Assembly: GCA_949361645.1 (NCBI GenBank)
Contig: OX442428.1
Coordinates: 4,642,179-4,706,178, forward strand
From: Spongilla lacustris
Taxonomy: Eukaryota > Porifera > Demospongiae > Spongillida > Spongillidae
Direction of reading: 5' to 3'
DNA: 64,000 nt
Translations under genes and position numbers: made by a program
The notes under the pieces: generated by a model
What the model was told of the DNA's origin: nothing
Database searches by the model: none
Seen by the model: the letters and a program-made list of their open reading frames with translations, nothing else
Part shown: one piece after another, positions 12,785 to 24,480 of the stretch
Layout of the letters: every line of letters starts with the position of its first letter
How positions within the stretch are numbered: the stretch's first letter is position 1

Positions 12785-14580
12785 TTTGTATAGACAATCA
12801 TTCACTTGATCAAATTAGAGTCCTTCCAGGGAAGGAAGAGAGATGGCACCTCTCACACGCAGTATGGGGGAGCACTTATTGGAGAACACTGCGTAGAGAT
12901 GTTTGGATGTTTGTACTCCAAGCACACATCAGTCATCCAACAAGACAATGCTTTCTCATGAGGATGGGAAACAGCGTACCTTCTCAACAATCATTCACTT
13001 GATCAAATTAGAGTCCTTCCAGGGAAGGAAGAGATGGCAACTCTCACACGCAGTATGGGGGAGCACTTATTGGAGAACACTGCGTAGAGAGATGTTTGGA
13101 TGTGTGTACTCCAAGCACATATCAGTCATCCATTACCTTGCCTTCAAAGCTTTCAAGAGAAACAGAGTGTAAGGAGAGTGTGTAAAAATGTCACAGTACG
13201 TACCTTGTTACAATCATTTGCAGTCCTTCCAGGGAAGGAAGAGATGGCACCTCTCACAAGCAGGGCAGATCTCTGCTACGTGGATGGATGGGGAGCACTA
13301 ATTGGAGAACACTGCGTAGAGAGATGTTTGGATGTGTGTACTCCAAGCACACATTAGTCATCCATTACCTTGCCTTCAATACAAGACAATGCTTTCTCAT
13401 GAGGATGATAAACAACGTGTAAGGAGAGTGTGTAAGAATGTCTCAGTACGTACCTTCTCACAATCTTTCACTTGATCAAATTGGAGTCCTTCCATGGAAG
13501 GAAGAGATGGCACCTCTCACACGCAGTACAGGGGAGCACGTATTGGAGAACACTGCGTAGAGAGATGTTTGGATGTGTGTACTCCAAGCACATATCAGTC
13601 ATCCATTACCTTGCCTTCAATGCTTTCTCATGAGGATGAGAAACAGAGTGTAAGAAGAATGTGTAAAAATGTCTCAGTACGTACCTTGTTACAATCATTT
13701 GCAGTCCTTCCAGGGAAGGAAGAGATGGCACCTCTCACAGGTAGAGGCAGATCTCTGCTACGTGCATGGATGGGGAGCACTTATTGGAGAACAATGCGTA
13801 GAAAGATGTTTGGATGTGTGTACTCCAAGCACACATTAGTCATCCATTACCTTGCCTTCAATACAAGACAATGCTTTCTCATGAGGATGATAAACAGCGT
13901 GTAAGGAGAGTGTGTAAGAATGTCTCAGTACGTACCTTCTCAACAATCATTCACTTGATCAAATTAGAGTCCTTCCAGGGAAGGAAGAGATGGCACCTCT
14001 CACACGCAGTATGGGGGAGCACTTATTGGAGAACACTGCGTAGAGAGATGTTTGAATGTGTGTACTCCAAGCACACATCAGTCATCCATTACCTTGCCTT
14101 CAATACAAGACAATACTTTCTCATGAGGATAAGAAACAGAGTGTAAGGAGAGTGTGTAAGAATGTCTCAGTACGTACCTTGTCGCTATCATTCGCTTGAT
14201 CAAATTAGAGTCCTTCCAGGGAAGGAAGAGATGGCACCTCTCACACACAGTACGGAAGAGCACTTATTGGAGAACACTGCGTAGAGAGATGTTTGGATGT
14301 GCGTACTCCAAGCACATATCAGTCATCCATTATCTTGACTTCAATGCTTTCTCATGAGGATAAGAAACAGAGTGTAAGGAGAGTGCATAAAAATGTCTCA
14401 GTACGTACCTTGTTACAATCATTTGCAGTCCTTCCAGGGAAGGAAGAGATGGCACGTCTCACAGGCAGGGCTACGTGGATGGATGGTGAGCACTTATTGG
14501 AGAACACTGCATAGAGAGAAGTTTGGATGTTTGTACCCCAAGCACACATCAGCCATCCATTACCTTGCCTTCAATCATGT
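12785..14580. repeat. Eight-copy tandem repeat, 190-270 bp units
   Basis: The anchor AGTCCTTCCAGGGAAGGAAG begins near 12818, 13012, 13222, 13484, 13703, 13967, 14207 and 14426 (one copy has CCATGG). There are two unit types: A, preceded by TTCACTTGATCAAATTAGAG, and B, preceded by CAATCATTTGCAG and usually carrying an extra CTCTGCTACGTGGATGG insert. They follow in the order A A B A B A A B. Read on the minus strand, each unit has a TCTACGCAG acceptor-like site and most have an AAGGTACGTAC donor-like site, about 100 bases apart. Most units lack an open frame between these sites, so coding use is doubtful. Confidence 0.9.
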
Positions 14581-14606
14581 TTTCTGTTTCAAATCCTACA
14601 CGCAGA

Positions 14607-14900
14607 CACTCACACCCATGAAGGTACAACATACCCCTGGATACCTTTAAATGGGTTAAAGGTTCTGATTTTGAAGCTCTCAGGGCATATAACAGCAGAG
14701 GTGTTCTATAGATTACACATGTCCATATACATCAGTACTACGTGAAAAAAAATGGCCGTTAGAAGCCCACCACATAAAGCCACACCCATGAAGGTACAAC
14801 ATACCCCTGGAGACCTTCAAATGGGTTAAAGGTTCTGATTTTGAAGCTCTCAGGGCGTATAACAGCAGAGGTGTTCTATAGAATACACATGTCCATATAC
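14607..14900. repeat. Pair of ~118-bp direct repeats
   Basis: The block starting CACACCCATGAAGGTACAAC at ~14607 and ending at GTCCATATAC near 14725 is repeated at ~14780-14900 with a handful of changes. A third, shorter start (CACACCCACGAAGGT) follows at ~14908. Confidence 0.85.
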
Positions 14901-15527
14901 ACGTGAAGCCACACCCACGAAGGTCAGTATTGGAGACCTTCAAAATGGGTATAACGCTACTGAATGATTTGTGTTACGGCCACTTAAAGGACTCAATGCA
15001 TGTGTACGTGTACATACTAGTATATTCGCGGCTGCTATACAATGCATGTGTGAGTGCATCGACAACGCACCTCGCTGCATGTTTTCAGTATCACTTGTGC
15101 TACATTTGCTTGAAGAACACTGGCTCGACAATTCGATCCCTGCTAGCTCTACATCTGACTCTGGATCTGAACTGTACGTTTGGTTGAGGTCCGCTGTACA
15201 AGGACCGGTAATTTTAAAAGTAACAGAAGTGATTATGTACATATACGAGGCCATACCATTGTTGGCAATATCAACTCCTTCAACTTCAGGACTAGTGAAC
15301 GCACAGCCATTATTAAAAGTCTTTAATTTGCCGCTAATTATTATGACTCAAGAAAAATAATTTCATTGCGTGTATTTAGTGTCTTTGCAGACGGTTTGAT
15401 CGTACAGCCCACGCTCCAAATATCTACCGTACGGTCCAAGGAAACAATGACTGCCTACCCACGTTTCGCTGTTTGCACGTCGGGTTTATTGACGGCGGGA
15501 ATTAATCGTCACACGTATTTGGACGGC
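14901..15527. other. Right flank of TIR element, no gene recognised
   Basis: Mixed-composition DNA. A 129-codon plus-strand frame (14971-15360) and a 104-codon minus-strand frame (14940-15254) overlap each other. Neither has a recognisable domain, and I cannot choose between them. The last ~150 bases share short phrases (GTTTGATCGTACAG, CTGCCTACCC) with the left flank near 11620-11710. Confidence 0.3.
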
Positions 15528-15540
15528 TGAACCGCTGTGC

Positions 15541-18320
15541 ATTAAGTTCAGTTGCAGTGTAGACTTTACAGGTTCCACTGCTATTGCTCATGAGCTTGCG
15601 GTGAGGGGGCTGGTTGTTCTACTGTGTGGGGGATCCCAGCTGACTCAACTTGCATTGAACGAAAGGGGGAGGTTGGCCCCTGGGTGTGGGGTCTGTTAAG
15701 TCCACTTGAGGAGTGAGGGCTAATGGTTGATCTGGTAGTGAGGTCATCACGTGTTGTTGGTACATGTAGTTCATGGCTCCCCTGAAATGGTTGGGGATGC
15801 TGATTCCATTTGCAGCCTGAGGGCTGGCATATCCACTGGCATTATTGTGGGGGCTACATCCCTGCTGGCAGTGTGGGGGTCTGATGATCTGTCTGCGAGA
15901 GGGCTGGTGTCTCCACTGGCATTGTGGACGCTAGCTCCATTGACCAGCTTAGCTGGTGGCTCCCTTACTGGAATTATGGGGCCTGTTAATTCCACTTGTT
16001 GGCTCCACTATTTGGAATGTGAGGCTATTATTAATAATTTAAATTGCAGCATGGGGCTTAATGGTTCCAAAGGTATATAGTGTGCACTTGCAGTAAGGGG
16101 GCTTGTGGTTCTGCTGTGTGGGGATGGCCTCTTTGGCCCCAGGGCTGCTGAGGGAACTTGCAGTGAAGGGCCTAGCCCCATTAGCCCCTGGCTATGTGGG
16201 GGTGGGGCTGGTGGCTCTTTTGGTAATTTAGGGGGTGCTCACTCCCTATCACTAACACAACCACCATCGTCAGTGGTACGACCGCCATCATCCTTGACCA
16301 ATGTATCTTAAACCAGGGTCAATGAGCATTGTTATGGGGGCCCTATTGACCCTCCTGCTGGCAGTGAATGGTCTAATAACACCATATGTGGAAGGGCTGG
16401 TGGCTCCACTGGTTGTGCAGCGCTTTTGACTGGACTTGGAGTGTGAGGTTATTAAGTTCAATTGCAGCTTGGGAGTTAATGGTTCCATTGGCTTGCTATG
16501 AGGAAGGCTGGTAGTTGTACTGTGTGGGGATGCTCCCATAAGCCCCCTCGTTCAGTGAAGGACAGGTAGTGGGAGGGGGTGTTGTGGGGACTGCTAAGTA
16601 ATAAGTTCACTTTCTGTGAGGGCTAAACGTTCCACTGGTTCCATTGGTGGGGCATGTGTGATTCCATTGGTACATGTGCGTACATGCACATGTCCCCTGA
16701 AATTGTTGCATGGAGTTACTGACTCCATTTGCAGTGTGAGGGCTGCCTTCTCCACTGGCATTAAGTGGGGGCCACATTGATCCTCTGGTTGTGTGGCAGC
16801 TGATGCTCCCTTGCTGGTAGTGTGGGGGTCAGGTTTTGCAGTATTGATTTCACTTGGGTTATTGGTTTGTTCCAAAGGTACGTAGTGTGTGATTGCAGTG
16901 AGGGGGAGTGGTAGATCTTGGCCCCATGGGCCCCTGGACTGCTGATGCAACTTGCAGTAAAGGACAGGTAGTGAGAAGAGGTGGGGTGGGGGGGGGGGGG
17001 GGAGGGGCGAGGGCTGGCACCAGTGTGTGGTGGGCCTGTTAAGTTGTTCTGGTACATGTCCCCTGACCAATGAGGAGGGTTGGTGGTTGTACTGTCCCAT
17101 TGGCTGATTGGCCCCTCTTTCATTGAAGGACGGGTAGTGGGGGCAAGTACATATACATGTAGTTCATGGCTCCCCTGAAATTTTTTGGGGTTGCTGAATC
17201 CATTTGCAGTGCGAGGGCTGGTTTCTCCACTGGCATTATTCTGGGAGCTCGATTAACCACTGGTTGTGTGGCAGCTGGTACTTCCTTGCTGGGCTCCATC
17301 TGTGAGAGGGCTCCACTGGTGTGGGCTGCTGTCTGGACTTGCAGTGTATACTGGTAGAGGGTCTTGTGGCTCCATTTGAAGTGAGCAGAGAGGGGCTGGT
17401 GGTTCTACTGTGTGGAGCTGGCCCTACAGGCCCTTGTTTGTGTGGGGGCTGCTGACTCAACTTGGGGTGGCGTCATGACTGACTCTGTGGAGGCTACCCC
17501 ATTGGCCCTGGGTAGCTGAGGGTGTTCTGTAAGAATGGTTCCATGGGCTGCTGAATGCAGTGTGAGGCTATTATGTTCAGTTGCAGTGTAGACTTTACAG
17601 GTTCCGCTGCTATTGCTCATGAGCTTGCGGTAAGGGGGCTGGTTGTTCTACTGTGTGGGGGATCCCAGCTGACTCAACTTGCATTGAAGGAAAGGTAGTG
17701 GGGGGAGGGGGGGTTTGGCCCCAGTGTGTGGGACCTGTTAAGACCACTTGCGGAGTGAGGGCTAATGGTTGATCTGGTAGTGAGGTCATCACGTGTTGTT
17801 GGTACATGTACTTCATGGCTCCCCTGAAATGGTTGGGGATGCTGATTCCATTTGCAGCCTGAGGGCTGGCATCTCCATTGGCATTATTCTGGGGGCCACA
17901 TCCCTCCTGGCAGTGTGGGGGTCTGATGATCTATTTGTGAGAGGGCTGGTGTCTCCACTGGCATTGTGGATGCTAGCTCCATTGGCCAAGTTAGCTGGTG
18001 GCTCCCTTGCTGGAATTATGGGGCCTGTTAATTCCATATGTTGGCTCCATATTTGGAATGTGAGGCTATTTAAATTGCAGCATGGGGCTTAATGGTTCCA
18101 ATGGTATATAGTGTGCACTTGCAGTGAGGGGGCTTGTGGTTTTGTAGTGTGGGGATGGCCTCTTTGGCCCCAGGGCTGCTGAGCGAACGTGTAGTGAAGG
18201 GCCTAGCCCCATTAGCCCCTGGCTATGTGAGGGTGGGGCTGGTGGCTCTTTTGGTAATTTAGGGGCTGCTCACTCCCTATCACTAACACAACCACCATCG
18301 TCAGTGGTACGACCGCCATC
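15541..18320 (+). repeat. Third satellite arm, continuation
   Basis: Direct-orientation continuation of 9591-11456. The junction phrase CAGTGGTACGACCGCCATCA occurs at ~16271 and ~18301, again giving a unit of about 2 kb. It resembles the left arm (1-3700) unit for unit. Confidence 0.85.
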
Positions 18321-18985
18321 ACTACCTTTCTCAATCTCTCCATCCTCGTCCAATGTATTTTGAATATCGATCGTCGTATTCGTACAGTTCGAACTCATCC
18401 GCCGACTGATTCAGTGAAACTCGACGAGCTCGCGTTCACTCGTGTTATACGTCACCATATTGTTTATCTACACCGAAAAACAACCGTAACAAGCACTACA
18501 ATTCAGCCGCCCGTTTGTTTGGTGACCTTATAGGTGTGGTTATCACGCCCTATAGGAATAGTTGAATATTCATGCCTCCGGAGAATGGAAACTGTTCCGT
18601 GCACATATAAAGGCGCGATTCGAGCGGGAAACGTGTACTTACTTTGCACAGCTGTTTCTCCGTAACGGATGGCATAAAAATTAACGAACAGAACAGATCA
18701 ATAGGTATAGGACCTCTCTACCTATAAACCGAATTTGAAGCGATTTGATTACTCCTACCGAAAGTTATGGTGGGTTTGAACCCGGTGGGGTATCGGACGT
18801 TGCAATACTAGCACGGAGTAAGTGCAAGACCCCAAAATTTATTTTAGCATAGACAAATGGTGTAGTATGAAGTGCTGAAAATAGAAGGTCAAGAGCTCAA
18901 ACCGTGTAGAAGATATAGCGCTTTGAATTGGATGCTATATATATGAATTCACAAGCATCAAAATCGCATAGAACGTTCCATATAT
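18321..18985 (+). repeat. Third copy of the inner foldback module, half palindrome
   Basis: Matches 3701-4389 almost throughout and ends at GAACGTTCCATATATATAT, the centre of the 4389 palindrome, after which unrelated AT-rich DNA begins. This copy is therefore exactly one half of the structure seen at 1-9083. Confidence 0.9.
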
Positions 18986-21276
18986 ATATAATTATCTAAT
19001 TGCCACTTTACTTCGATATCCTGCAATATATAGGCTACTTTTGACAGTGTGTATTGGTATAGGTACATGTAATTCCCTAATTCAAGCTCTTCATCAATCA
19101 TACCTAACATCAAATTTTGATGATTTATACTCATCGACTCTTTATTCGTGTGCATGCTTGTAAGAATCAGCATTCCTTGGCCAAAATAATGTCATCTTCG
19201 AATTTGTTTAACATGATAATAGGCAAATGTATGTCATGTTCCAGTGGTACACAACAGTATTATAAGAAACATCCATCTACTTACACATTTTGATACACAT
19301 TTTCACTGCCTGCCTTTACTTAGCATGCACCATGCATATCATTTACAACTTTGGCTTCTGCGGTATCAAACTCTTGTCTAGCTAATCTTGAGCTCAATAT
19401 TTCCAAATCTGTGCTACTATTCTGGTTACCTCGATACAGGAGTGTTCCTATCACAAAGACGTCGTGGTATTATGAATTTAATACAATTCTTGCCTTCCAA
19501 TAAATTAATTCACCAGCCAGGTTCGGAGAGGATAAGAATCTGTCAACATTTTTCAAAAGTAATGACTGTACTGATCAGGGAAAAATACCGGAATATAAAT
19601 CGTTTCATTCAAATCTTATTCATAGCATTTTACAAATACACCACAGTTACTGGAGTTTTCCTGCCTAGGTGTAATCTGTGAAAAAAAAATGCTTCATTCA
19701 AATTACAACCCAAATACTCGGTATAAATGCCAACCGATCGTTTGTACGATGTAGAAAAGGCAACTAGCGCTTGGATTGATATATTTGTTGCAGACGCTGT
19801 GGTTGGCTAGTCTGGGGACCCGACCGATGGTTGTAAAAAAATGCTTCATTCAAATTGCAACCAAAATACTCTCTAAAAAATAACCTCAGATGTTACAGCA
19901 CTCCATTGATGTTTAAAAAATTTGGTACACTTTTTAAAATATCTTCCCAAGTATTTTGTAAACATACATTGAAAAATAATTTGTTTTACTTTGAATGAAA
20001 ACTGTGCTATTCTATTAACTCACAACATTTCTTTGTAGATTGATTAGGGTGTACATAACTGTTGGAGTCAAAACATGTCATCATAATATTGGTGAAATCC
20101 ATATTCTGCAGAAAATTGATTATAACAGCATATAATACATTGTGCAGTACATAGTGGTTATAATTCACCTTTATTGGAAGGATGGAATATATCATGCCAA
20201 GGGGTCCTGAAATGTTGTGTGCAATTATATTACCTCACTTACATTAAGAATAGCTCACATTTGTTTTGTTGCATGGATGTCTAGCCTTTTCATTCCCTGT
20301 GTATTAAATAGCCATGCCATCTTTGATAAAAATACGTTGTTAAAAAAGAATTTTTTTATGGTGTGTACTTGACTGTGTAGTTTCATATAAAAGCTAAGGA
20401 GCTCAAAATAAATTCTGAATTTATATAGTTAAGGGTGCACCAAGCTGTACCTAACTGTCCATCCACATCCAAGGTCTAAGACTGAAAGGAACTTTAGAGG
20501 TGTAATCTTAAATGTAAATGAAGCTTTTCCTGAACTTGAGACTGGGACAGCAGAAGTAGTGAACACTATTGCAAAATCCATATTGGTTAAATGGAAAGGT
20601 ATGACATTACACATATATAGAATATTTCACCAGGACAGGACAAAGAATTCAGTGGCAAAGTGCTAAATGTAAAGAACTAAACAAAAAGGGATAAAGGTTA
20701 TAAATCATATTGGAGTGGTAAGAGGAAAGTGAAGATGATATTAGATAAAGTGTTAGCTGATATTGTGCATCATGAACTAGTTATACATTGACATTATAGT
20801 GTTGCGGAAAATTCCAGTATTTATTTTCATTTTGTATTCTGTGTATAAATGTCTTTTTGAATGAAAATCTTAAAATACTTTAAAGCTACGACAATTTGAA
20901 GATCGGCTTCATTGTGATCACAGTTTTTGTAATCTCACCGCATTTATCATCATACATTCTCTTTTCAGTATATAAAGGTCCGTTTCTCACGTTAGGATAA
21001 AGCATTTGTCAAAGTTCATCCCTGTGGAACTGAATAGAAAACAAATCAGTTTCTGTTAATCTATATTGGATATTCAGAAATATAGAGAAATAAATGGTGC
21101 TTTTACTCAATATTACAGGCTTGCGGGGTGCACGCGTGTGTAGAGATAATGGTATACTACAATACCCGCCGCACGAGCTGAAACTTATAATGAGCGGTAT
21201 GCACTCTCACTCTTAAGCCTGCTCGTAAGGCATACGTACTATACTGCGCCTGTTCATACGAGATTTTAGGTAAGAA
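18986..21276. other. AT-rich intergenic stretch
   Basis: No gene recognised. At 19681-19720 and 19825-19865 the phrase AAAAATGCTTCATTCAAATT is directly repeated around a ~110-bp segment whose ends are CCAACCGATCG and CGACCGATGGTT, suggesting a small insertion with imperfect inverted ends. The remainder has only short unsupported frames. Confidence 0.4.
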
Positions 21277-21374
<98 letters not shown>

Positions 21375-21499
21375 TCTGGTTTTAGGTAGTAACTCCTGCT
21401 CCTGCTCCTGGTTTTAGGTAGCAACTCCTGCTCCTGCTACTGCTCCTGGTTTTAGGTAGCAACTCCTGCTCCTGCTCCTGCTCCTGCTCCTGGTTTTAG
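21277..21499. repeat. CTCCTG hexanucleotide array
   Basis: A long uninterrupted run of CTCCTG (to about 21375), followed by three shorter runs separated by GGTTTTAGGTAG(T/C)AA. The last run ends directly at the truncated left edge of the next foldback element. Confidence 0.95.
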
Positions 21500-21509
21500 C
21501 TACACCCTT

Positions 21510-22133
21510 AACCCCGCGGGTTAGAAATCCACATTTCTCCACGTAAAAGTGTTGAAAACGCGTCAAATTCGGGTTGCACATAGAGGAGTCCTGTAGCTAT
21601 TGATTTGTTCTGTTCGCTAATTTTTATATCATCCGTTACGGAGATACAGTTCAACAAACTACAGGCACGTTTTCCCGCTTCATTCGCGCCAATGATTTTG
21701 GCAAATCGTGTCCCGCTCAGTGAATGGGAAGGCGGTGATTATATCATTGGCGCGAATCAAGCGGGAAAATGTGCCTGTAGTTTGCTCAACTGTATCTCCG
21801 TAACGGATGATTCAGAAACTAACGAACAGAACAATCAATAGCTACAGGACTCCTCTATGCACACTCCGAATTTGACACGTTTTCAACACTCGTACGTGGA
21901 GAAATGTGGATTTCTAACCCGCGGGGTTAACGATTGTTGTATAAACGGCACGGAAAATGTGTAAATCACAAAAATCGATTTTCATACAGAGAAATGGTGT
22001 GGGAACAAGTGTACGGAATTTGAAGGAAAAAGTAGTACCTTCGCGAAGATGTGTTGTTTAGTACAACGTGCAATTTTTATAGTGATAAAATTATAACCCC
22101 ACAAGCCCGATTTTGCTGGACACTGTCCCATAT
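21510..22133. mobile_element. Foldback MITE family 1, copy 1 (left end truncated)
   Basis: AACCCCGCGGGTTAGAAATC at ~21512 mirrors GATTTCTAACCCGCGGGGTT at ~21910. The arms meet near 21725 at an ATCATTGGCGCGAA/TTCGCGCCAATGAT dyad. Only the right arm continues outward to the family terminus GCTGGACACTGTCCC at ~22132, so the left outer arm is missing. No transposase. Confidence 0.85.
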
Positions 22134-22919
22134 TAGTGTCCAGCAAAATCGGGTTATAATTTTATCACTACAAAAATTGCATGTTACACTAAACAACACA
22201 TCTTTGCAACTGTACAAACTTCCTTTCAAGTGTCGTACACTTGTTTTCACATCATCTCTCTATGTTTTTATCCATTTTGAAGCTCTAATTATTTTCCATG
22301 GTGTCATTGCAAAGATCGCTACTCAACAGGTTAGAATTCCTCATTTCTCCACGTACGAGTGTTGAAAACGCGTCAAATTCGGATCGTACATAGAGGAGTC
22401 CTGTAGCTATTGGTTTGTTCTGTTCGTTAATTTCCATATCATCTGTTATGGAGATACAGTTGAACAAATTACAGGCACGCTTTCCCGCTTGATTCGCGCC
22501 AATGATTTTGGCAAATCACGTCCCACTGAGTGTATGGGGATTGATTGGGGAGGCGGTGATTATAACATTGGCGCGAATCAAGCGGGAAAACGTGCATGCA
22601 GTTTGCTCAACTGTATCTCCGTAATGAATGATACAGAAACTAACGAGCAGATAGTAACAGGACTCCTCTATGCACACTCCGAATTTGACGCACTCATGCG
22701 TGGAGAAATGTTAAATTCTAACCTATTGGATTAGCGATCTTTCCACTGACGTCATGGAAAATTATTAGAGCTTAAAAACATAGAAAGATGATGTAGGAAC
22801 ATGTGTACGAAATTTGAAAGGAAAAAGTTGTACCGTCGCAAAGATGTGTTGTATATAACATGCAATTTTTATAGTGATAAAATTATAACCCCACAAACCC
22901 GATTTTGCTGGACACTGTC
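22134..22919. mobile_element. Foldback MITE family 1, copy 2 (full length)
   Basis: About 785 bp. It starts AGTGTCCAGCAAAATCGGG and ends CGATTTTGCTGGACACTGT, an inverted terminus. It lies head to tail against copy 1, so the two abutting ends make a local palindrome at ~22130. Interior order from each end: ATTATCACT/ATAAAAATTGCATGTTA, CATCTCTCTATGTTTT, GTTAGAATT, GAGGAGTCCTGTAGC, then the GCGCGAATCAAGCGGGAAA core at the centre. Confidence 0.88.
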
Positions 22920-24480
22920 CCCTATTAGGTAGTTCAAAGCACCCCAGAAATGAACTCAAAAATTTAAGACCACGTAACGGTACAATTTTTGGCACGGGTT
23001 TTTCACAATTGTTAAGAGATCCTTAGCAAAGGAGCCTATTGGTACGCTAAAGATGCTTTAGCAGGCTTGTATGTGTGGATTATGTCAAAGGTAATACCTT
23101 TGGGCACATCTTTAAATAGTTTACAAGTGGGGAGATCGTGTACTGGGCAACGTACGTACCGCTCAAAAAACGGACTAATTCCATCGAATGAATACGTACC
23201 TTATTCGTCCAACAACGCGCTTGGTATCCACTAAAACTCATTCTTTAAACACTGTAGCGTTTATTATGACAGTTTCACGTGTTTTGGTGTAGGCGCAAGG
23301 TGTTTCCCAGATGGCGCAAAATTCCCTATTCAATAACCAATAGATTGATACTGCGTACATGAATTGCTTTAGCGTTGTTTTTGAAGTACCAAAAACTATA
23401 AATACGATATCAGAGAAAGGTTTTCACTTACATGTATACTTACCATTCCATGAAGACATTCAGGGACTTGGTTGTATTTGTGGAACCTTATCAGGCATTA
23501 ACGATGACAACATTCCGGCCAGCTTCAAGTACCATTTATATGAAAAGGATTGTTCTACTTTCCAGGGCACCAGTGGCACCGCACCACTACATCAAAACTA
23601 AGTCAAATATGTTGCCAGGGCAAGCAATACTGAAGTAACTAATAGTGTCATAATTTATTTATTTTTTGGAAGTAATTGAGATGTACATGTCATGTGTCTT
23701 GCCTTAGCCCAACCCAGTACCATCACCTTTGATTCAGCCAGGCCATTCCATATTGCACCAAATATCAGTTAAGCATTATTACTGAATAGACTGAAAAATC
23801 ATCACTGACCCCCAGATGAGAGCTCTCTCCAAGAAAGGTTTTTAAATTAAATTCACCTTAGAACTGAGAAAACTCAGGCTCAATATCTTAAGGAAAGCTT
23901 TAAAGGAGTGGAAAGTCCAAAATAACAAGTTTAAGGAAAATATTTATTTCTGTTCTGGAATGATAGACGAACTTGTTTCTGATGCTAAGTGACTGGGTTC
24001 CAGATGATGAAGAGGTGATCTTGCATGAGTTTTGTTACCACTTTTGACTTAATTTATTATATTTGCTTAATCATGTATATGTATGTAGAAGTGCTCTAAT
24101 CCTATTTTGTCATGCAAATTGTATGCTTATAGAGCGTTGCATAGTAAGAAAAATATGTTTTTATAAGATACCAAGAGCCTCTATAGGATCAGAAAGTTAA
24201 ATTATGAATATATATATATATTTACTTTACCGCATTACATCGCTTAAAACCATAACCGTGCCAATTTTATATTTACCGCACCATTGATTAGTATGGACTA
24301 CCGCGTCTCTTTTTTTTGGTTACAAAACGTTGATTATTGTTCGTAATATGAACGATATCTGCACATATGATGTACCATTATAATGTATTTTCCACGCTCT
24401 TTCCAGCTATGCTAATTTTATAACTTGAATATCTATTTTTAAAATTCGTGTAAACTACCTACCCATATATGTATATATGC
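22920..24480. other. AT-rich stretch with one weak ORF
   Basis: A plus-strand 80-codon frame at 23359-23601 has a reasonably protein-like composition (HLHVYLPFHEDIQGLG, NDDNIPASFKYHLYEKDC) but no recognised family. It could be an exon. The rest shows no gene. A run of TA dinucleotides lies near 24205. Confidence 0.25.

Noticed and set aside
19388..19681. 97-codon plus-strand ORF.
   Set aside because: No domain, no splice context, composition like surrounding AT-rich DNA.
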